Shown piece after piece: positions 1-6,005 of a stretch of 21,977 nt of DNA. Below the pieces are notes generated by a model, which saw nothing but the letters and a program-made list of their open reading frames with translations, ran no database searches and was not told the origin of the DNA. Positions within the stretch are counted from its first letter, which is position 1; the number at the start of each line of letters is the position of its first letter. Origin of the DNA: JBDTMT01 sp033764095 (GTDB lineage Bacteria > Desulfobacterota > Binatia > HRBIN30 > CADEER01); contig JANRJF010000115.1 of NCBI GenBank assembly GCA_033764095.1, forward strand, positions 1-21,977, read 5' to 3'. A program made the translations under genes and the position numbers.

Positions 1-145
1 CGATCGACTCAATCTCACTTCCTCGTCGTCGTCGTCCTCCTCCTCGCGCTCTCTTCCTCATTCTTCAGGCGTTGATCCGTGAACTCCGTGGAATCCGTGT
101 CCGTATAATCCGTGGCCCAAAGAGGCGTGTGGCGTGCGTAGCGGG
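1..145. other. Intergenic flank downstream of the minus-strand operon
   Basis: No convincing gene is visible here; the open frames crossing it are shadows of the gene that starts at 541. The stretch begins with a pyrimidine-rich, low-complexity run (about 16-60, TCGTCG and TCCTCC periods) and then carries the TCCGTG repeat described separately. It lies beyond the stop codon of the small exported protein, so transcription of that operon must end in or after it, but I see no clean hairpin plus T-run. Confidence 0.5.
76..114. repeat. Short-period TCCGTG intergenic repeat
   Basis: TCCGTG occurs exactly at 76-81, 85-90, 94-99 and 109-114, with a degenerate TCCGTA at 100-105, giving spacings of 9, 9, 6 and 9 bases. 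The surrounding consensus is roughly ATCCGTGnAnTCCGTGG. Degenerate repeats of this style are familiar from intergenic DNA of some environmental bacteria, often near gene ends. That familiarity is general knowledge, and copy number in this genome cannot be seen from one window. Confidence 0.6.
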
Positions 146-541
146 TCACGGCGCGGGCACCAGGCGCAGGGTGAGCGGGTGGTCGAAGTACTGGATGAAG
201 ACGTCGCTCCAGTACTTCTCGTGCATGGCTTTGGCGACCGCCTCGGCCATGTCCGGTGCCGGCTCGGCGGTGACCTTCTCGAAGGTCTGCCCGCCGATGC
301 GGATGGCGAGCGTCGGCTTGGTGGTGTTCGACTCGACGCGTCCGGCGGCGCGGCTGCCGAGGCGCATGTAGACCTGCCCGTCGATCACCACCAGCCACAC
401 CGTCGACCAGTGCTCGCTCTCGCCGGGGGCGGTGGTGCGGAACTCCAGCGTCTCTTCCTTGCTGAAGGCGGCCGGATCCCAGTCGGCGAGGGCAGGGGCG
501 GCGGCGAAGGCGACGGTCAGGGCGAGCAGCAACTGGCGCAT
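146..541 (-). CDS. Small exported DUF2255-like protein
   Basis: A 131-residue protein that appears to be exported. Residues 1-19 form a textbook signal peptide (MRQ, a Leu/Ala-rich core, then APALA before DWDP). The remainder has a Phe-Ser-Lys-Glu-Glu start, a TVWLVVIDGQVYMR segment and alternating strands. This resembles the DUF2255 / FMN-binding split-barrel type of small domain, but I cannot see cofactor residues that prove flavin binding. The ATG is well supported: GGAGG lies about 6 bases upstream on the minus strand. It is the last of three minus-strand genes, 70 bases after the beta-barrel gene, so it is probably co-transcribed with it and the caspase-like gene. Families of this fold are usually cytoplasmic, so export is the odd point. 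Function is unassigned. Confidence 0.75.
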   Translation of the reverse strand: MRQLLLALTVAFAAAPALADWDPAAFSKEETLEFRTTAPGESEHWSTVWLVVIDGQVYMRLGSRAAGRVESNTTKPTLAIRIGGQTFEKVTAEPAPDMAEAVAKAMHEKYWSDVFIQYFDHPLTLRLVPAP

Positions 542-611
542 GCGGACCTCCGGGTCGTGGTGGCCGGGCTTCTATCTGCTGTCCGCCCCGCGCGCCAACC
601 ACGGAGCACCG

Positions 612-1793
612 TCAGAAGTTGTACTCCGCCTGCCCGGTGTAGATGACGTCGGCGCGGATGCCGTCGCGGTTGACCGGGAACTGGAAGCTGGCGGTGAGCA
701 CCAGGCCGCCCCACGGGTTGAACTTGAAGCCGACGCCGGACTGGATGACGTCGTCGTTCAGGCCGTCGCGCTTGTCGTCGTGATAGCCGAGAAAGTCGGC
801 CGCCACGGTCATCCAGTCGGCGACCAGGAAGTCGCTGCCGGCGATCCACTGCGCCTGGCTGACGTCCTGGCTGCTGCGGAACGAATAGCCGAGGTTCACG
901 TGCGGCGAGACGCGCCCGAAGTTCTTCGAGGCGATGAACCAGGGTGTCCAGGTCGGATCGTTGAAGCCGAGGAAGTTGTCGGCGTTGCCGGTCGGCAGCG
1001 TCAGCACCTGCGCGACCGCGAGGTCGGCCCATTTGGTGTCGACCAGGTGCCACTTGGCGCGCAGGTAGAGGTCGCCAGTGCCGGTGGCGTGCTCGTCGAA
1101 GGTGTCGCGCGCGCAGCGGAACGGCAGGCTGCAGACCGCACCCTGACCGGCTTCGATCCGCCCGGGCTGGTTGGGGCTGAACGTGGCGACGTTGAACAGA
1201 CCGCCGTTGCCCTTCGGGTCGAGGGTTTCCGCCAGGGCGCTGCCCTGCATGTGGGCGTGGTTGATCGCCAGCGCCAGGCTGACGTCGATGTCGTCGGTGA
1301 GCCCGTACGCGGCCGACAGGTAGAAGAGGTCGAAGCTGAACGACAGGTTCAGCGACGTCTTCAGGATGTCGTCGCCGTAGATGAGCTTGTCGCGTTCAGG
1401 CAGGCCGTCGAAGTAGGAGTCGGAGAACGCCGGCTGACTGGAGGTGATGTTGCCGAGCGAGTCGCCGTCGAGGGTCGAGAAGTTGACCCGTTGGTAGGAC
1501 ATGCCGACGTTGTAGCGTCCCTTGCCGATCGTCTGCGCGCGTTCGGCGAACCCCGACCCGAGGCTCTGCTCGAAGCGCACGAAGGTGTCGAGATCGGAGT
1601 CCCAGGCGAAGCTGAAGGCGCCGCTGGCCGAGGGCAGCGGAACCTGCGAGCGCGCCACCGACAGCTGCGCGGACAGATCGCGGAAGCGCGAGACGATGCG
1701 TGGCGACTGCTCGCTGAAGTCGGTGCCGCTCTGGTCGATGGTGGTGTTCAGCGAGCCGCCGAACAATCCCGGGATCACCTGATCGAGCGGCAC
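612..1793 (-). CDS. Outer-membrane beta-barrel, 'transporter' (MetA-pathway phenol degradation-like)
   Basis: At least 393 residues, given here from the only canonical start, a GTG at 1793. The protein is dominated by alternating amphipathic strands rich in Tyr, Phe, Asn and Gly (for example NVGMSYQRVNFSTL and LDTFVRFEQSLGSGFAE) and ends in EYNF. A terminal Phe after alternating residues is the usual beta-barrel assembly signal. The overall style matches proteins annotated as 'transporter' or 'meta-pathway of phenol degradation' barrels, so an outer-membrane pore or surface barrel is likely; the substrate is unknown. The frame stays open upstream of 1793 and encodes an excellent signal peptide (hydrophobic ALAVALLP core, then AGA before VPLDQ) at about 1794-1871, yet no ATG, GTG or TTG precedes it. 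The true start is therefore unresolved. Second gene of a likely three-gene minus-strand operon, closely following the caspase-like gene. Confidence 0.72.
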   Translation of the reverse strand: MPLDQVIPGLFGGSLNTTIDQSGTDFSEQSPRIVSRFRDLSAQLSVARSQVPLPSASGAFSFAWDSDLDTFVRFEQSLGSGFAERAQTIGKGRYNVGMSYQRVNFSTLDGDSLGNITSSQPAFSDSYFDGLPERDKLIYGDDILKTSLNLSFSFDLFYLSAAYGLTDDIDVSLALAINHAHMQGSALAETLDPKGNGGLFNVATFSPNQPGRIEAGQGAVCSLPFRCARDTFDEHATGTGDLYLRAKWHLVDTKWADLAVAQVLTLPTGNADNFLGFNDPTWTPWFIASKNFGRVSPHVNLGYSFRSSQDVSQAQWIAGSDFLVADWMTVAADFLGYHDDKRDGLNDDVIQSGVGFKFNPWGGLVLTASFQFPVNRDGIRADVIYTGQAEYNF

Positions 1794-1871
1794 GGCGCCG
1801 GCGGTGGTCGGCAGCAGCGCGACGGCGAGCGCGCACGCCCAACCGCGGAGCGGACGGGCGCGGAGCGAGAT
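1794..1871 (-). other. Signal-peptide coding extension of the beta-barrel gene, without a canonical start codon
   Basis: Translating the barrel gene's frame upstream gives ISLRARPLRG, then WACALAVALL, then PTTAGA immediately before the VPLDQ of the GTG-started form. This has a basic n-region, a hydrophobic h-region and an Ala-x-Ala cleavage motif. The frame remains open to a TAA at 1965-1967 but holds no ATG, GTG or TTG. ATC at 1869-1871, with GAGCAG about 10 bases before it, is one possible rare start; CTG at 1938-1940 is another. A base miscall or a real frameshift would also explain it. Confidence 0.55.
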
Positions 1872-1915
1872 CCGCGCGTGCTGCTCAGCGCGGGCTCGGG
1901 CGGTCGCGCATTCGA

Positions 1916-3799
1916 CTATTGTCCGCTCCCGATCTTCCAGGTCGACTGCTCCCGGACCAGCACCTTAGTCAAACGCACTTCGAGGCGCACGGGGCGGCCG
2001 CTCTGCGCGTCGGTGAAATGATCGCGGCGGACGAAGGAGGCGACGACGCCGTCGTGATGCGGCGTGACCTGAATGTCGGCGATCTCGACCACCAGGTCCT
2101 TGGCGTTGGTGAGGTAGGTCTGCAGCGCCTTGCGCTGGCGCTCGGAGAAGTTGACGTAAACCGCCGCCACCTCGTCCAGGTTCTTGCTCTCCAGGGCTTT
2201 GCGGTAGCGCTCCAGCAGGGCCCGCACCTGCTGCTCGATCTCCGGCGTCACCTCTTCGGCACGCGCCTCGCCGACCGCCAGGCCGGCGAGGAAGCGCCAC
2301 AGCGGCGCCAGGCTGGAGTGGCGTTCGGTCTTCTTGCGCGTGCGCTCGGCGCGCGGCGACGGCTCGACGACGCCCTCGGCTTCCAGCAGCAGGCGGTAGG
2401 CGTCGACGTCGGTGTTGGTTTCGGTCTCGATCGACTGGCCTTCCTCCGGCGACACCTGCACGCGCAGGCGGCGCAGCATGCTCAGCACCAGTTGCTTCTG
2501 CAGGTCGAAGAACTGGTCGAGTTGCCCCTCGACGCTGTCCGACGCCTCGTTGACCCCGGTGCGCGCGTCGACGATGCGCGCGTCGATGCGCAGCGTCTTG
2601 TCGCTGACGTAGTACGCGCCGGTGAGCAGCCGGCCGATGCCGAGCTCGCGCGCGGTGATCAGCGGGTCGGTGCCGCGGGTGCGCGCCGTGCGGTCGATCA
2701 GCTCGGGCGAGTAGACCTTCAACGCCTGCACCTTGCTGAGCTCGGTGTTGAAGGCGAGGCGCAGCGCCTGGCTGATCCAGTCATAGGCCGGTTCGTGGCG
2801 CAGGTTCTGGAAGTCGAGCACGCCGATGACGTTGCCGACCGGCGGCCCGGCGGCGGTCGGCGCCGCCGGCGCTACCACCAGTGGCGTGGCGACGCTGCCG
2901 GCGTCACCGACCTGCAGGAAGGCGAAGTCGGTGCCTTCCATCTTGCTGTAGGGATGCTGGCGCCCCTGGGTGAGCGCCGGGACGCGGCGGGCGACGTACG
3001 AGAACAACTCGGAGACGGTCAGCGTGCCGTCGCCGTCGGCGTCGGCGCTGCCGCGCAGGCCCTCCAGCGCGGCGAAGGTGAAGGCGCCGTGGCCGAGGCC
3101 GGTCTGCTCCTTCGACTCCTCGCCCGGCTTGGTGGCGGCGAGCAGGAAGAAACCTTCGCCGGTGGTGACCTGGGCGGCCATCTCGTCGGCCGACACCATG
3201 CGCTTGGTCGGGATGCCGAGCGCGCCGGAGTGACAGGTGTCGAGCATGACGATCACCGAGCCGACGTTGCGCCGCACGATGCGCAGCAGCTCGTCGAAGT
3301 CCGACATGCGCAGGCCGTCGCTGAGCAGGGTGTCGGCGGTCGCCGGGTGGGGCAGGAAGTAGTAGCTGCCGCTCGACAGGTCGCGCACGCCGTGGCCGGC
3401 GACGAACAGCATCGCCACGTCGTCCGGCCCGGCCTGGCCGAGAAAGCGCGACAGGCCCTCCATGATGCTCTGCCGGGTGACGTCCTCGTTGGTCAGCACC
3501 AGCGAGCGCACCTCGCGGTAGGGGCCGCGCTTGGCCGCCTCGCGCAGCGCCTCGGTCATCGCCGTCGCGTCGGCGTCGGCGAATTCCAGGTTGAGCTCGG
3601 GGCTGGCATAGCGGCTGACCCCGACCGACATGACCCATAGAATGGGGCCGCTACCGCTCTGGGCGGCGCTGGTGATCGCGGTCGGCTGCCCGAGCGGATA
3701 GGCGCGGTCCAACGCGGTGGTGCTCCACAGCGTCCAGATCGCCAGGGCGCTCGCCGCCAGGCCGATCCCCGCCACGACGTAACGCCAACCGGCCGCCAT
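1916..3799 (-). CDS. Membrane-anchored caspase-like (peptidase C14) multidomain protein
   Basis: A 627-residue protein from the ATG at 3799; a GTG at 3844 would add 15 residues, and neither start has a strong Shine-Dalgarno. One N-terminal membrane segment (about residues 6-25) suggests a signal anchor with the bulk in the periplasm. Residues about 52-310 are a caspase-fold peptidase with the dyad visible: His136 in FVAGHG and Cys189 in LDTCHSG. A perfect EF-hand-type loop, DADGDGTLTVSE, follows near residue 252; a loop like it is common at this place in bacterial caspase-like proteins and suggests calcium control. Residues about 320-450 (VIGVLDFQNL to VSPEEG) resemble FlgO/TolB-N-like domains. 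Residues about 520-627 resemble an NTF2/SnoaL-like domain (LLERYRKALESKNLDEV). The gene heads the minus-strand operon and is divergent from the sigma-factor operon. It is intact; its substrate is unknown. Confidence 0.88.
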   Translation of the reverse strand: MAAGWRYVVAGIGLAASALAIWTLWSTTALDRAYPLGQPTAITSAAQSGSGPILWVMSVGVSRYASPELNLEFADADATAMTEALREAAKRGPYREVRSLVLTNEDVTRQSIMEGLSRFLGQAGPDDVAMLFVAGHGVRDLSSGSYYFLPHPATADTLLSDGLRMSDFDELLRIVRRNVGSVIVMLDTCHSGALGIPTKRMVSADEMAAQVTTGEGFFLLAATKPGEESKEQTGLGHGAFTFAALEGLRGSADADGDGTLTVSELFSYVARRVPALTQGRQHPYSKMEGTDFAFLQVGDAGSVATPLVVAPAAPTAAGPPVGNVIGVLDFQNLRHEPAYDWISQALRLAFNTELSKVQALKVYSPELIDRTARTRGTDPLITARELGIGRLLTGAYYVSDKTLRIDARIVDARTGVNEASDSVEGQLDQFFDLQKQLVLSMLRRLRVQVSPEEGQSIETETNTDVDAYRLLLEAEGVVEPSPRAERTRKKTERHSSLAPLWRFLAGLAVGEARAEEVTPEIEQQVRALLERYRKALESKNLDEVAAVYVNFSERQRKALQTYLTNAKDLVVEIADIQVTPHHDGVVASFVRRDHFTDAQSGRPVRLEVRLTKVLVREQSTWKIGSGQ

Positions 3800-4116
3800 G
3801 GTGCCGCGCACCACTACGCCGGCCCCAACGGCCGCGCAATCCACGCCTCGCCCCGGCCACAGGGATGCGCAAGCTGACGATTCTCTTGCATGGTGCGGGA
3901 ATTTCTAATGATTTGGCTGCCTGGGCGGCATGATTCAAGCTCGACCTGCGCACCCGGTCAGTCGCCTCGCATGCGCCTGGCGAGCCGCCTGGAGGGGCAA
4001 ATGTCCGATGCGATGATAGCCGACGCAGCAAACTGTTGGGGATGCGCATCCCCCCCGGCAGAGGCACATGGAAGCGCGATGCGGTTTGCGGGCCCCAGCC
4101 CGCGCCGGAGGGACGG
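3800..4116. promoter_or_regulatory. Divergent intergenic region between the caspase-like gene and the sigma-factor gene
   Basis: This gap separates two outward-facing gene groups and must hold the promoters of both unless they are read from elsewhere. If the caspase GTG at 3844 is used, it shrinks to 3845-4116. An AT-richer patch (GAATTTCTAATGATTT, about 3899-3914) stands out in otherwise GC-rich sequence. TTGCAT (3886-3891) and TAATGA (3906-3911) are only 14 bases apart, too close for a standard -35/-10 pair, so I do not call a defined promoter. Confidence 0.4.
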
Positions 4117-4119
4117 TTG
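4107..4119 (+). promoter_or_regulatory. Shine-Dalgarno that decides the sigma-factor start (TTG)
   Basis: GGAGGGA at 4107-4113 is followed after a short gap by TTG at 4117-4119. The upstream in-frame candidates (TTG 4036, ATG 4042) have no comparable ribosome binding site, and the peptide between them and 4117 is Pro/Gly/Arg-rich and unlike a sigma-factor N-terminus. Confidence 0.6.
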
Positions 4120-5070
4120 GACCCGCTAGACGAGGCGCGGGAAGCACAGGAACTGATCAGCCGCTGCCTGTCGGGGGACGTGGACGCCGCCCGGCATTTT
4201 CAGTCGGTCTACGGCGAGCTGATCTACGGCTATCCGATTCGGGTCTACCGGGTTCCACCGGACGAAGCGGGGGATTTCTACGTCTTCGCCTTCGAGCGGG
4301 GGCGGATCTTCCGTCGTGTACGGACCTACGAGGGGCGGGCGCCGTTCCGCGCCTACCTGCTCGGCTTCGTGCTGGACGATCTCGTGCTCGAATGGAAGCG
4401 CGGCGTGCGCGAGATCGAGACCGTGTCGATCGAAACCCTCGGCGAGCTGCCCGACCTCGCAGCGGCCGACCGCGCCACAGCCGATGAAGGCGAAGGACTC
4501 ATGGATCGCACGTCGTTCACGCAGTTACTGACGGACCTCTCCCCCTCGAAGTCGGTGGTCATGAAACTCCTCTACGTCGAGGACTACGAGTTCCAGCCGT
4601 CCGAGGTGCGCTACCTGTCGCAGGTGTCGGGCTGCGACGTGCCCGAGGTGCTCGACCGCATCGACCGTCTGCGTTCGACGGTGCGCGAGCGCGAGGCCGG
4701 CCTGAAGCGGATGGAGGATGCGCTCGACGCCGTGCAGGCCTGGATCCAGCTCTACGAGCGGCGCGTGCAGCGCATCAACGACGACCTCGCCGCGCTGCCG
4801 CCGACCAGCATGGCGGCCGAGCGCCTGCGCGAGGAGCGCGTCCAGCTCGAGCGCAAGGTGCAGCGTCGTCGCCAGCAGCGCGCCAAGCTGCTCGCCCAGG
4901 CGCAGCGCCGCAAGGTGACGGCGCCCTACAAGGAGATCGCCGCGATGCTGAACACCAGCATCGGCAACATCGGCTCGCAGATCGCCCGGCTGCGGCGCGA
5001 GCTGCTGACCAAGGTGGGCTCGGTTCCGGCCGGGCTCGAGGTCGGCCACGACGTGGCGGCGCGCTCCTGA
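4117..5070 (+). CDS. Atypical sigma-70-family (ECF-like) RNA polymerase sigma factor with coiled-coil insertion
   Basis: A 317-residue protein using the TTG at 4117. Residues about 8-100 resemble sigma region 2: a helical DEAREAQELISRCLSGD start, DFYVFAFERGRIFRRVRTYE, then a RAPFRAYLLGFVLDDLVLEW segment. The second half is unusual. A helix-turn-helix-like stretch (PSEVRYLSQVSGCDVPEVLD, about 161-180) is followed by about 80 residues of charged heptad-like sequence (VREREAGLKRMEDALDAVQ to RRRQQRAKLLAQAQRRK, about 188-266). Then comes a second helix-turn-helix resembling sigma region 4.2 (APYKEIAAMLNTSIGNIGSQ, about 269-288) with a basic RLRREL helix. Ordinary ECF factors are about 170-200 residues, so this one is much longer. 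The gene is followed 119 bases later by a ZAS anti-sigma gene, which supports the sigma assignment. It could instead be a sigma-like transcription factor that does not bind core polymerase in the usual way. Confidence 0.75.
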   Translation: MDPLDEAREAQELISRCLSGDVDAARHFQSVYGELIYGYPIRVYRVPPDEAGDFYVFAFERGRIFRRVRTYEGRAPFRAYLLGFVLDDLVLEWKRGVREIETVSIETLGELPDLAAADRATADEGEGLMDRTSFTQLLTDLSPSKSVVMKLLYVEDYEFQPSEVRYLSQVSGCDVPEVLDRIDRLRSTVREREAGLKRMEDALDAVQAWIQLYERRVQRINDDLAALPPTSMAAERLREERVQLERKVQRRRQQRAKLLAQAQRRKVTAPYKEIAAMLNTSIGNIGSQIARLRRELLTKVGSVPAGLEVGHDVAARS

Positions 5071-5155
5071 TCCGCGCGCACGCCGATCCGATCCCTGGGT
5101 TCCCGCTTCCGAATCGATGAACCGAACTGAGCAGGAGCGTTGCGTTCCTGACGAG

Positions 5156-5175
5156 CCGCGGCGACGGCGCCGCGG
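5156..5175 (+). other. GC hairpin just upstream of the anti-sigma ribosome binding site
   Basis: CCGCGGC (5156-5162) pairs perfectly with GCCGCGG (5169-5175) across a 6-base loop, and a flanking G5155-U5176 wobble extends the stem to 8 pairs. It ends directly against the GGAGG at 5177-5181 that serves the ATG at 5190. It could modulate translation, or be chance in sequence this GC-rich. Confidence 0.35.
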
Positions 5176-5189
5176 TGGAGGACACCAGC

Positions 5190-6002
5190 ATGACTGACGC
5201 GCGGCAGTCCGCCCCGGCGGGCGCGTGCCCTGATTTCGAGGTCCTGTCCTGCTTCGCCGACGGCGAGCTCGACGCGGCGGGCAGTGCCGCACTGAGCGCC
5301 CACGTCGCGCAGTGCGGGCGCTGTGACGCGCTGGCGCACAAGCTGCGCGAGGGCTTCGAGGCGGGGCAGTCGCCACGCGACGCAGGGCTTGGCGGCGCCG
5401 GCTGCGCCGGCGACGAGACCCTGCTGCTCTACGCCTCCGGCGCGCTCGCCGGCGAGCCGGGCGAGGCGATGGCCGCCCATGTCGCCGGGTGCGACGCCTG
5501 CGTCGCCGGCCTGGTGCGCCTGCAGCGGCGCTTGCGGGTCGCCGCTGCGGTGGCGACACCGGTTCCGCCGGCAGTGCAGCGGCGCGCGGCGGCGGTGCTC
5601 GCCGACGCGGCGCGCGAGCTGGCGCCGGCGGTCGAGCGGCCGCGGCCGGTGGTGGTGCATGCGCCGTCGCTCGGCGAGCGCTTGCGCGGCTGGCTGCGCG
5701 TTCCGGTGCTCGCACCGGTGGCGATGGCGGCAGCGGCGCTGTTGATGGTCGCGGTCGGGCAGCGGCCGACGAGCGAACCGGTCGGCGGCGAACGCAGCCG
5801 CGCCGTGAAAGCAGAGCCGGTGGCCATGCGCGTGCGCGTGGCCGACGCGCCGGTGTACCAGCGTCCGAGCGGCCAATCGGAGGTGGTCGCTACGCTGCGG
5901 CGCGGCGCGACGGTGACGGTTGCCGGCGAAGAACGCGGTTGGTACGAGGTCCAACTCGAAGGGGGGACGCCCGGATGGGTGGCGCGGGAGGACCTCGAGT
6001 AA
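5190..6002 (+). CDS. Membrane anti-sigma factor with two zinc-finger (ZAS) modules and a C-terminal SH3 domain
   Basis: A 270-residue protein from the ATG at 5190, with GGAGG 8 bases upstream; a GTG at 5175 would overlap that site and is rejected. Residues 18-45 form a ZAS-type motif (LSCFADGELD, then His38-x3-Cys42-x2-Cys45, with Cys21 upstream). A second copy follows at about 81-104 (LLLYASGAL, then His97-x3-Cys101-x2-Cys104), where Tyr replaces the upstream Cys. A single membrane segment lies near residues 171-190 (VPVLAPVAMAAAALLMVAVG). Residues about 211-270 form a bacterial SH3 domain (VRVADAPVYQRPSG to PGWVAREDLE). By family knowledge, the N-terminal part would hold the upstream sigma factor in the cytoplasm while the SH3 domain senses something outside, perhaps cell-wall peptide or carbohydrate. 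It is co-transcribed with the sigma gene and almost touches the next gene. Confidence 0.86.
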   Translation: MTDARQSAPAGACPDFEVLSCFADGELDAAGSAALSAHVAQCGRCDALAHKLREGFEAGQSPRDAGLGGAGCAGDETLLLYASGALAGEPGEAMAAHVAGCDACVAGLVRLQRRLRVAAAVATPVPPAVQRRAAAVLADAARELAPAVERPRPVVVHAPSLGERLRGWLRVPVLAPVAMAAAALLMVAVGQRPTSEPVGGERSRAVKAEPVAMRVRVADAPVYQRPSGQSEVVATLRRGATVTVAGEERGWYEVQLEGGTPGWVAREDLE

Positions 6003-6005
6003 CCG

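Noticed and set aside
432..3640. Two long plus-strand open frames (432-2021 and 1919-3640)
   Set aside because: Antisense of the beta-barrel and caspase genes, whose minus-strand frames contain clear family motifs.
3886..3911. TTGCAT...TAATGA as a sigma-70 promoter for the sigma-factor operon
   Set aside because: A spacing of 14 bases is too short and no better pair is evident; only the AT-rich patch is noted.
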